Origin: Tipula vernalis | Taxonomy: Eukaryota; Arthropoda; Insecta; Diptera; Tipulidae | Direction: 5' to 3' | DNA length: 64,000 nt | Assembly (NCBI GenBank): GCA_958295665.1 | Contig: OY282558.1 | Location: 49,359,389 to 49,423,388 of the forward strand | In this document: piece after piece, positions 55,443 through 64,000 of the stretch | Layout of the letters: every line of letters begins with the position of its first letter | Position numbering within the stretch: the stretch's first letter is position 1 | Position numbers and translations under genes: made by a program | Notes under the pieces: model-generated | Told to the model about the DNA's origin: nothing | The model's input: only the letters and a program-made list of their open reading frames with translations | Databases searched by the model: none

Positions 55443-55644
55443 TTGATTCCCACGAGTTGCTGAGAAATGAAAGTCGCCTGTGGGACACCAAGATTTACCA
55501 TAGGAACGCTAAATAAAACTGGTGGACACAGTAACACAGTAAGATACTCCTTGCTCAATGTTTTATTGAACTTTGTACCTCGTTAATTGTGGACTCTGGA
55601 AAGGTGTGTTGTACGTCTACGCCAATTTTGCCATTGTTTACACG

Positions 55645-55735
55645 TAAACATAGACAATAGTTTTGCACGTAGCCAAGTAGACAACAGGTAGACAATGTAG
55701 AAAATTCGTAGACAATTTGTAGACAGTGAAAATAT
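55645..55735 (+). repeat. Clustered GTAGACAA motif upstream of Copia
   Basis: GTAGACAA or one-base variants occur about six times in 90 bp (for example 55677, 55688, 55709, 55721), separated by 6-15 bp. The spacing is irregular, so it is a motif cluster rather than a simple tandem repeat. It lies where a Copia LTR or leader would be expected. Confidence 0.5.
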
Positions 55736-55842
55736 TATTTTTGTTGTTGTTTTTCGAGTGTCGCAAACAAAAATATCACGGTCAGTCAGACAGTCAGTCA
55801 GCCGGTTGGACCTAAGCCCCGTCGACTTAGGATGATTCGGTA

Positions 55843-56254
55843 ATGACATATGTATCGAAATGCACATTGCTGGCAGCTGAAATTGAAGACCAAAGGGAGA
55901 AGTTGTCCGAAAATATACAAATGATTAGAATCATCAGCATTCTCTCCTTCAAGTTTAAGAATTTTCATATGGTATGGTACAATGTGAAAGAAGCTCGCAC
56001 ATTGGATAATTTATTGCCCCGCTTGAAATTGGAACAGGATCAGTTAAAAAAGGAAATGCAGAGTGAATCGACCGAGGCAGCTTTTTATGCAAAGTCCCGT
56101 GGAATGGGTAAGAAAACGAATACGTCCATTGAAGAATTTAAAAAAAAATTCGATATGCAATTTCTGTACGGAAATATGTCATTGGTGGCGTGAGTGTCCA
56201 AAACGCAACCAAAATAATAATTCATCGGAAGAAAAAAAGTGTAAACTGAGATAG
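55843..56254 (+). pseudogene. gag: Copia gag with CCHC knuckle
   Basis: The ORF 55843-56193 covers the end of a Copia-type gag (RTLDNLLPRLKLEQDQLKKE). After a shift to the next frame, CNFCTEICHWWREC forms a CX2CX4HX4C zinc knuckle, followed by PKRNQNN. The N-terminal part of gag is missing. Confidence 0.75.
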
Positions 56255-56279
56255 CTTTTAGCACATCACATCGAGATGC

Positions 56280-56725
56280 GAATGGTTCAGTGAATTAAAG
56301 TGTATTAAAGTTGATCGCTACGTAACCATTGCAAACGATGAACGTCTGAAAATTAATGGTTATGGCACGACATGTTTAGAAGCTTGGTGTAATGCAAAAT
56401 GGTTTCCAATACGACTTGAAGACGTTAAATACGTACCTGGTTTAAAACAAAATATGTTTGCAAATGCTTCGACAACGGCAAAGCGTTTTTCAATGGTGAT
56501 TCATAGTGATCGCTGCAAAATAATGGATTGCGATGATGCAACGAGAGCGTTTGGTTTCAAAGACGCAAGAAATCAAATTAGGATGGCTTTTCGAGTGAAA
56601 CAGAATAAGCTCAGCTTCACTGCAACAATGGCATCGTCGTTTACATCGTTAAAATTATCGACGGCATACATTTTTCGGATGAAAAAACGTTTTTTTTTCT
56701 GTTCAATGTCAATATGGAAAAATTA
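56280..56725 (+). pseudogene. pol: Copia protease to GAG-pre-integrase region
   Basis: Includes NGYGTTCLEAW, DVKYVPGLKQNMFA and FSMVIHSDRC (ORF 56454-56726), corresponding to the region after the DSGAS active site. The DSGAS motif itself is not visible; an STSHHIEM remnant lies near 56260. Ends in a frameshifted stretch near 56700. Confidence 0.65.
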
Positions 56726-56829
56726 AGAAAACGTCACATTTATCAAGCAATATTCGTAATGCGAAGACGGAATAGTACATTCACGTTGAGGTATGTGTGT
56801 TCTAAAGGATGAGGCTAGGAGCTTCAGGT

Positions 56830-57210
56830 ATGTCTAATTCATGAAACACAAGTCTGATGTTTTCAAAATGTTAAAGGGTTTTTTGCCGATGGTGATGAAT
56901 AATACTGGAAACCACGTGAATTACATTCGATGTGATAACGGAACGGAATTCATTACAGAAATTGTTATCACAGAAGGGCATTATTATTGAACGTATTGCA
57001 CCGTACACACCTGAGCAAAATGATTTCATCGAAGGAGACAGTCGCACGATTGAAGAGTCAGCACGTACAATGTTGTGGCCAGAAGCGGTACGAACGGCTG
57101 TCGATTCTGGAATAGATCATGCAGCACACGAAATCCAGAGACGACACCATATGAATCATGGACTGGCGCAAAAACCGCAATTGGGTCATGTAAAAGTTTT
57201 CGAACAGTAG
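56830..57210 (+). pseudogene. pol: Copia integrase core
   Basis: IRCDNGTEFI (second catalytic aspartate) near 56927-56955 is followed, after a frame change, by QKGIIIERIAPYTPEQNDFI (56965-57030) and RTIEESARTML (glutamate region). This is the classic Copia DNGxEF...YTPxQNG...RTIxExAR series. QND replaces QNG. The first aspartate region is not clear. Confidence 0.78.
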
Positions 57211-57599
57211 GATTTGCATTAGTGCCGAAACAAACGGGTCAAAAGAAATGGGACGCGAAGGCACGAAAGGTTCATCCCGTTGCTATGAGCCGACAACAAA
57301 GAATTTCCGTTTATATGATGTGGAATCAAAAAAGGTGTTCATCAGTTGTGATGTGAAGTTCAACGAAAATGATATGCAGGACGAGATGACGAGGACAAGA
57401 GCATGTTTGCAATGCGTGAAATAGAGACCAGGCTTGTGATTAATGCAGATAAATTGGGTGAAACACTTGATGAAACAAAGATGGTCAAAATATTCATTGC
57501 GTCCAGTAAGTACTCAGCAATCATGGACGAGCCATTAACATACAAGGCGAAAAATGGTTGGGAGCAATGAGTGACGAACTTGAAGCAGATGGTATTTGT

Positions 57600-58130
57600 T
57601 CGATCGACTAAATGATCACAATATTTTTGGTTGTAATTGGAATTTTAAATTTAAAACACAACCAAACAGCGAACAACTGAGATACAAGGTGAGGTTGGTC
57701 GCAAAAGGGTATTCTCAACATGCAGGCATTGATTATGGTGAAATATTTTCGCCTGTCGTCAGATATTTTTCAGTGCGAACGGTCTTGGCGATTGCGGCAG
57801 CCGAAGACATGGAAATGGTGCAGTTTGACATCAAAACTGATTTTTTAAACGGTGACCTCGAAGTAGAGATATACATACATGGAAATACCAGAGGGGAACG
57901 GATAATACTACTAGTGGCAAAGTTTGTCGATTCGAAGCATCAAGAAGTTCACTGTTGTTTTAAATGATTGCGATCTAGTACAATCTGATGCTTACAATTG
58001 TGTATTTCATGGTATCATCAATGGCGATAGGGTCATTTTGCTGCTCTATGTTGATAAAGGCATGATTTTGTCCAGTAACGGGGAAATACTGAGTGCGTTG
58101 ATTCAGAAATTGGAGAACGCGTTTTAGGTA
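57600..58130 (+). pseudogene. pol: Copia reverse transcriptase
   Basis: YKVRLVAKGYSQHAGIDYGE, FSPVVRYFSVRTVLAIAA, MVQFDIKTDFLNGDLEVEIY (motif A) and, in a second frame, VILLLYVDKGMIL. Copia RTs normally have YVDDG here; one catalytic aspartate is now lysine. A frameshift and a deletion in the motif B region (57900-57960) also inactivate it. Confidence 0.82.
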
Positions 58131-58160
58131 ACACATGGTGGCGTTGATTGCTATGTTTGA

Positions 58161-58690
58161 ATGGAGATCAAACGGGATCGAGTAGCAAAAACGATCAGTA
58201 TTAGGCAATCGGCATATATAAGGAAGATCATTGAAAAATGTAACTTGACTAATGGTAATCCGATATCAACGCCAGTCGATGCAAGTGTCATGTTAAAGAA
58301 ATCGGAAGTAATAAATGAACCAATTTTCCCCTACAGATGTGCGGTGGGATCATTGATGTATGGACCGACAGTGTCAAGACCAGATGTTTCTTATGCAGTG
58401 GGAGAGGTTAGCCCATTTTCTGGAGAATCCATCATCCGAGCATATTGCAGCTGTGAAGCGAATCATTCGTTATTTGAAATGGACATTGAATTTTGGCACA
58501 AGCGGAATACATGGCCGCAGCTGAAGGGGCCAAAGAGGCAGTTTGGATACGTCAACTGGTATTGGATATTGGACATAAACAGAAGGAGTCGACACCGTTG
58601 TTCATCGACAACCAAAGTACAATTCGGCTTGTAGGAAATCACGAATCATCGAACGAAACATATTGATGTGAACTAACATTGAATAAATAC
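58161..58690 (+). pseudogene. pol: Copia RNase H
   Basis: ISIRQSAYIRKIIEKCN, FPYRCAVGSLMYGPTVSRPD, and in another frame AEYMAAAEGAKEAVWIRQLV with the catalytic glutamate and PLFIDNQSTIRLV with an aspartate. At least one frameshift lies near 58440. Similarity ends at about 58680. Confidence 0.78.
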
Positions 58691-58869
58691 TAGAAGAAAC
58701 ATTTACTAGAAGCTAACAATTACAAAACATAAAAACTACTTTACTTAATTTCTTTTCAACGTTGTTGAGCAGCAGAGATTAGTGGTGAGGGGTCCAATCG
58801 AAAAAGATTAACGGCGGCGTAAAAACATCAAAATATATTACGTTAGGTTTTGCACTGAAAAGTTTGACA

Positions 58870-59180
58870 AGCAATAGATAACTAGCTATACAGCAATCGA
58901 ATGGCTTGAAACGGAAGCAACCTTTGCCGCTTATGAGAAGACACAAATTTACCCCAAAGAAATCAGAAGAGCACCAAATCTCATTACTAGTTTAGCATAC
59001 AATAATTTCGACCAATTTTTAAAAATGGCGAGTAAGGCAGTGATCGACGGTACAAGAAGCCGCCAAATCGATATTGTAACACCAAATATAGAGTCACTTG
59101 ATTCTGCATCCACTCTGTTTGCAGTGGACTACATGAGCCGACTAACCTCATCTGGAGGAGTTACTTTTGTGTTACAAGGA
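58870..59180 (+). CDS. Unidentified coding-like fragment
   Basis: One frame stays open from about 58875 to 59186 and reads IEWLETEATFAAYEKTQIYP, NLITSLAYNNFDQFLKMA and RSRQIDIVTPN. Its amino acid composition looks like real protein rather than chance AT-rich ORF. The LTxLAYNNFDQF stretch recalls a DNFDRFxET-type block seen in uncharacterised, repeat-associated metazoan proteins; that link is from memory and weak. It starts without a clear ATG and is cut at about 59180, where LINE3-type sequence begins, so it is a fragment. Confidence 0.4.
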
Positions 59181-60410
59181 TATTAGGCAGAGGCCGTTAC
59201 AGCTTCCTGTTTGTCCTTTTTCCCCAACACTTGCCGCCACCAGATCTCTCGAGATGAACTCTGGAATGGGAATAAGATATATTTCTGCTCTAGGACTCTG
59301 AGTTCCATTATCAAAAATGAACTTGCCCGCTTGTTTTGGTAATCCCTTGACTAGAACACTTATTGCCCAAGGCTCCAGAATCAGGGCCATGTCTTAACAG
59401 GTAAGCCTATAGCCCAGGACATCCGATGCGGCCTTAGCATATTTTCATTTTTTTTTTTTATTAGTTTTTGGTGTCACTCTTCTCTGCTTTTGGCGTGAGG
59501 GATTTTTCCCTGGTGCAGGCAATGATCCACTCATGCCATCCTCGTCCTCTCTCACAGGCTTAGCCCTGTAGTCGTATTTTTGGCAGTCGGGTTGACATTT
59601 TGGCTACCCTTTGGATGAAACTGGACCAGACCAAACTTGTGGTTAGCTTGCTTGCTTCAATATTTCTTTGGACGAGTGATCCACTGAGACAGTATAAAAG
59701 AACAAGGGGTTTTTTGCCTCCCTCTGGATCACTTTCCAGTTACCTTTTCAGTTAACCGAATAATCGTAACCTCTACGCTATTTGGGAAGGTCCCAAAACC
59801 AATCTGAGGACGAAACAGGTTGTTGCCACTGTTTTAAACAAGTCACCAACAGCCACCCCAGATCATCTCAAGAAAACGAACGGGCCAGACCGTAATGAAG
59901 TCGAACTCCGCTGAACATAACTCCAGATTTGTCATCAGCACACTTTCGTCCCTCATGATTTTCTCCACTGCCGGTGCTGGTTCATCCTCAGTCCGGTTTC
60001 TCTTGGCCGCAGAAACCTCTTTGGGGAGTTCTAGTCTCCTCCAGTTGCCGTAATGCCAAGAATTTAATTTTTTGTCCAGTAGCTTTCACCCATTTTCACA
60101 AGACGATCCTTTAAAGAATGACTAGCATCATCTTTCGAAATGCCCAATCTAGAGAGAAGAGGGTTTAATTCCTCGTACTCTATCACGAACTTTCATCCGA
60201 CGATGTCTCATTTGGGAGTTCCACACTGGAAAGAGGGCGGAGGTCGTCCGAATCCACGATGGAACTACCAATGGTTTGTGAAACTTTAAGAGCGTCATCA
60301 TCCTTAATTTTGATTAATTCCTCTGTTTTGTTCCCATGAGTTACTGGGATGGCAAAGCTGCCTGAGGGACACCCAGCTCTACCACAGAAAACTAAATGAA
60401 ACTAGAAGGC
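59181..60410 (-). mobile_element. LINE3 second copy: 5' leader, ORF1 and endonuclease start
   Basis: The minus-strand ORF at 59390-59181 reads DNGTQSPRAEI, PEFISRDLVAASV and QTGSCNGLCLI, aligning with the endonuclease start of the first copy (NGTESPRAAI, FISRDLVAV). Upstream (59480-60340) lies ORF1-like sequence with many stops. The 5' leader with GGGACACCCAGCTCTACCA (60361-60379 region) matches GGGACACCAAGATTTACCAT in the first copy. The element stops abruptly at 59181, so everything downstream is missing. Confidence 0.65.
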
Positions 60411-60562
60411 GCATGGAATCTAGGGGAATACTTCCACCACTTTCACAATAGGGGGATACTTTCACCATAAATCTATTGGGCTAACGAAATATCGATCGAG
60501 TTAGTTCAGAATTTGTGTATAACGTTATTTATTTGTGCAGGTAAAGGTTGACCAAATGTAGT
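60411..60562. other. Short spacer between LINE3 copy and BEL2 LTR
   Basis: About 150 bp with no feature beyond an internal near-duplicate (GGGATACTTTCACCA and GGGAATACTTCCACCA). It should contain the 3' target duplication of BEL2, but the other end lies outside the window. Confidence 0.4.
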
Positions 60563-60866
60563 TGTTGGGTTTAATTAGCAAATAAAAAACACTTCAATTT
60601 TATCTTTTGATTTTTATTAATTAATTTAATTTAATTCCGACTTGATGTTTCGTGTGCTATCACGCTGACTTTTTTTTTTTTTTTTACTGGAATATTAATT
60701 TGTTTGTTGATATAATTTTCAGCATTGATGATAGCCACTAGCCAGTAATGATGAATCAACGACTAAAATAAGTTACAGTGTATGCAGTGTATGGTGTTGT
60801 GATTAACTAAAAATTGTCTCTTCATTTTAGCTACTAAGCGATGTTTGTTGATGATGAAGCCGAACA
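60563..60866 (-). repeat. BEL2 3' LTR (~304 bp, left edge inferred)
   Basis: The right edge CCGAACA at 60866 abuts the polypurine tract. The left edge is placed at TGTTGGG (60563), because BEL1 and the solo LTR also begin TGTTGG on the plus strand. The 5' LTR is beyond the window, so the length cannot be confirmed. The last 33 bp (60834-60866) are also the end of the pol frame. Confidence 0.55.
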
Positions 60867-63800
60867 TTCCCCCGCCCTTGACTCGTATGAGTCAATTGTT
60901 GGAATCAGACAAATTTTGGTGATAGGTCTTTTGAAGGTGCACGTTGCTGTTTTTACGATAACTACTCGTATCAAGTTATCTCGTCCTGGATGTACTTCGA
61001 CTATTTTTGCTAGTGGCCATCTCGCTGGTGATATGTTTTCATCCTTCAATATGACTACGTCGTCAATTTTTATTTGTTTGGCTGACTGACATGGCTTGTT
61101 TAGTTGATTTGACGTTGTGAGATATTCTTCGTGCCAACGACGCCAAAAATGTTGGATTAATTTTTGGAGCATCTGCCACCTCGATAGTGTGTTTAGTCTG
61201 GTGTGGATCAATGTCGACTCTGGAGCAAGTGTAAGTGGATGCCCCAATATAAAGTGTGCTGGGGTCAATGGATCATCGCTATCATCGTTCCGGCACAACG
61301 GTCTTGAATTAAGAATTGCTTCCACCTGCTTTAAGAACGTAAGGAATTCTTCGTAATTTAGTATGGTCTCTCCTATGACACGTTTAATGTGGAATTTCGT
61401 CGACTTCACGGCAGCTTCCCATAAGCCACCAAAGTTTGGAGCAGCTGGTGGTATAAGATGCTACTTAGTACCCTGGTCGACTGTCCAATCGATCACCTTG
61501 TTCGAGAAACTTTCCGACCGTAGTAGATCCCTCATCTCTTGAAGTTGGTTAATAGCGCCGATGAAGTTGGTAGCGTTATCTGAGAACAGATCCGAACAGA
61601 TCCCTCTAGAAGACTGGAATCTCTTTAGCGCAGCTATAAATGAATCAGTGCTTAAATTCGTCACTAACTCGATGTGTATTGCCTTTGTCGACATACACGT
61701 AAAAATACAAATATAACCCTTTATGATTTTCGAATTCCTTAGTTGGTGGGCCTTGATTAAGTATGGACCCGCATAATCAATGCCACTTTGAATGAATGGT
61801 CTGACGAGATTAACCCGTGGTGCGAGTAGTTGCCCCATCATTTGCTGTTGAACCTTCTTTCTAAATCGGTGGCACTTTAAGCATTGATTAATTGTGCCTT
61901 TTATGAGATGCTTTGCCAATATGACAATATGGAACCTCTGTTTGACATAAGCCATCATGTGAGACGTGCCGGCATGACACAATTTGCGGTGAAAATATTG
62001 AATCATTCTCTTTACTACTATGTGCGATGATGGAAGAATAATCGGGTGCTGCGTATCGTAGTGTAGTGAAGAATTTGACAATCGTCCGGTAACCCGTAGT
62101 ATACCTTGGCTGTCAAGAAATGGATATAATTTTAATTTGTGTTTATTCGATGTTTTACCTGATTGGATGGATTCGATATCAGTTTGGTACGATTGACGCT
62201 GAATGTGTTTAATAACGTAGGTCTCAGCAATGTTGAGTTCATCTACGGTAATATTTGCAGTTGTTGTGGAAGAGTTTGGTTGTTTCGCATTTCGGAACAA
62301 TCTTTGCATTCGGGCCACAATTCTCACTACCATCGGATAACTGGAGACTCTACACATCATCGCCTCTAATTGACACTCAAACTCATTGAAGCTTTGAACG
62401 AAATAAGCCTGCGTTTCTGCTTCGGGTTCACACGAGAAGTTCATCTTTGCTTCTGGAATGTTTAGTGGGTTGGTTGAAAGCCAAAGGGGACCTTTCCACC
62501 ACAAGACATCATGTTTGAATTCGTTTGGTGTTACTCCTCGAGTGGCTCGATCAGCTGGGTTCTGCTTTGATTGAACGTGGTACCATTGGTTTCGGTTGGT
62601 GTGCGATAATATTAGGCCAGTACGATTGGCAATGTAGGTTGGCCATAATTTCGGTGGTTTGGAGAGCCAATCCAACACTATTGAGGAATCAGTATAAAAA
62701 AACTGCTTCGGTTGGGTTTTACAAGTTAGTGCAGTTGTGACCTTTCTCATCAACTTCACTAGTAATGTGGCTGCACAAAGCTCTAATCTGGGAATAGATA
62801 GAGTTTTTATGGGTGCTACCTTTGTCTTTGCGGCGATGATATTGATGGTGGCCTCTTGCGAGGTTGATGTCACCCGCGAATACAGGACAGCAGCGTAAGC
62901 ATCTTTGGATGCATCAGCAAACCCATGTATTTCAAATGTGTCGTCAGTTGTGTATAGCCATCTCTTGATTTCTATTTCTTCAATTAACGCGAACTCGTTT
63001 CGTACCTTAACCCAACTTTCTCGACATGACTCGGGTAATTCATCGTCCCATCCGAGTTTTTCAAGCTATAACGCTTGAAAAAGTACCTTGATGGTTATCA
63101 TGATTGGAGACAACCACCCCATCGGGTCGAATATCCTGGATGACTCAGAAAGTAGTCCGCGCTTCGTGGTTGTGCTATGTTGTGGTAGGCACACTCGAAA
63201 TTTGAAAGAATCTCGTGATGGTTGGTAATATAAACCTAGCACTGATATTATTGCTTCAGTGGTTGCAAATTCCCGGTCGATAATTTGTAGATCTGCTTCC
63301 TCGATATTGTCCAATAATTTGGGATGATTCGCTGACCATTTTTTGAGAATAAAGCCTGCCGAGTTCATTATTGTCATTAATTCGCCGCGTAAAGTTAGTG
63401 CATCAGATAGTGAGCAAGCCCCTGTGAGCACATCGTCGACATATATATCTGATTTTACCCTTTCAGCTGTGATTGGGTATTTATGTTGAAACTGGTTGGC
63501 GATATAATTCAACGAATTCGTTGCCAAAAACGGTGCAGACGACGTTCCATACGTGACGGTCAGCAAGCGGTAGTGGTTTAATGGATGATCAGGAGATTCT
63601 CGCCATAGTATCCGCTGGTAATCGGTGTCTTCTGCACGGATCCTCACCTGCCGATACATTTTCTCAATGTCGGCGCTGAATACGAAAGCATGTTTTCGGT
63701 ATCGCACTAAAATTTCAAACAGCCCTTGTTGAACAGTTGGTCCAATAAGCAACTCATCATTCAACGACTGCCCTGTTGACGTCTTCTGCGATCCATTGAA

Positions 63801-64000
63801 TACAACCCGCAATTTTGAGGTATCTGCTCTCTTGAATACACCATGGTGAGGCAAATAAAACATCTGATGATCAGGTCTGGAAATTTCATTTTGTGGAATT
63901 TAAGCCATGTGGCCCAACCGTTGATAATCCTGCATGAACTTAATGTATCCCAAACGCAATCTTTCGTTGGTACATAACCGTTTCTCTAACGCGTAAAACT
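60834..64000 (-). pseudogene. pol: BEL2 pol: RT, RNase H, integrase in one frame with three stops
   Basis: One minus-strand frame runs from the window edge to 60834, broken only by stops at 63902-63900 (TAA), 63068-63066 (TAG) and 61463-61461 (TAG). RT: LPHHGVFKRADTSKLRVVFN, motif A SADIEKMYRQV and an intact IYVDDVLTG. RNase H: FEIHGFADASKDAYAAVLY and FYTDSSIVLDWL. Integrase: HAGTSHMMAYVKQRFHI zinc region, then catalytic aspartates in SGIDYAGPY and FSDNATNFIGA and the glutamate in NFGGLWEAAVK. The last two stops fall where the family has tryptophan, so single TGG to TAG changes are likely (inference). Gag and protease lie outside the window. Confidence 0.88.
60867..60880 (-). other. BEL2 polypurine tract
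   Basis: On the minus strand AAGGGCGGGGGAA precedes the LTR start TGTTCGG. It lies inside the pol reading frame, which continues across it into the LTR. Confidence 0.7.

Larger units (their letters stand above)
52839..55540 (-). mobile_element. LINE3: I/Loa-like LINE copy with deleted RT, 3' (TAA)n tail
   Basis: On the minus strand: 5' region with ORF1 (55442-55049), endonuclease (54960-54260), a residue of the RT start (about 53990-53790), then a jump to the RT C-terminus, RNase H and tail (53700-52900). It ends in an (ATT)n run (52839-52861), which is (TAA/AAT)n on the element strand, a tail type known from I-like LINEs. The fingers/palm of the RT are deleted. The 3' UTR shares TCTTTTAGGTCG with LINE2. 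Confidence 0.75.
55843..58690 (+). mobile_element. Decayed Copia retrotransposon
   Basis: Gag, zinc knuckle, protease region, integrase, RT and RNase H follow in Copia order (integrase before RT) on the plus strand. Each is broken by stops or frameshifts. No LTR pair was identified by eye at 55.54-55.84 or 58.69-58.88 kb. Confidence 0.82.

Overview
This window looks like heterochromatic or gene-poor DNA from an insect genome, probably a dipteran. It is AT-rich, has very short GT-AG introns, and is packed with arthropod-type transposable elements (BEL/Pao, Gypsy, Copia, Jockey and I/Loa-like LINEs, an EnSpm/CACTA DNA transposon, MITEs, a tRNA-derived SINE and a foldback-type element). I see no cellular housekeeping gene, rRNA, functional tRNA, CRISPR array or bacterial operon. 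All family names come from motif recognition by eye; no database search was run.

Layout. 1-1.3 kb: RT fragment of an I/Loa-like LINE (minus strand) split by a solo LTR with a 5-bp target duplication. 1.3-6.0 kb: non-coding, including a GC-rich patch. 6.0-19.0 kb: a minus-strand BEL/Pao element (BEL1) whose 5' LTR is split by a 7.5-kb block. That block consists of two direct ~470-bp repeats (A and B) around a decayed Jockey LINE, which is itself split by a 5'-truncated but otherwise open LINE carrying RT and RNase H (LINE2). 19-22.6 kb: simple and degenerate repeats. 22.6-28.9 kb: an end-to-end EnSpm/CACTA (CMC-type) transposon with near-perfect terminal inverted repeats and a TATA target duplication. 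It carries an uninterrupted 807-aa transposase and a divergently arranged, six-exon companion gene with a SAM-like segment and one apparent 2-bp frameshift. A 196-bp MITE is nested inside it. 31.4-36.1 kb: a decayed plus-strand Gypsy element (Gypsy1). 36.7-40 kb: a MITE and a set of broken BEL/Pao fragments. 44 kb: a tRNA-derived SINE. 46.9-50.9 kb: a second, very decayed Gypsy (Gypsy2) whose integrase region is split by a stretch holding a ~1-kb foldback-like element. 52.8-60.4 kb: two minus-strand copies of an I/Loa-like LINE family (LINE3) on either side of a decayed Copia element. 60.5-64 kb: a minus-strand BEL/Pao element (BEL2) that runs off the window, with pol in one frame broken by only three stop codons.

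How the parts relate. The order of several insertions can be read directly: LINE2 into Jockey, the A-Jockey-B block into BEL1, the MITE into the CACTA element, the CACTA element into a GATGGTAT-like repeat, and the solo LTR into LINE RT. The CACTA element is the most system-like object here: two genes facing the same way on the minus strand, terminal repeats, and palindromic subterminal motifs near both ends. Most other coding sequence is pseudogenic.
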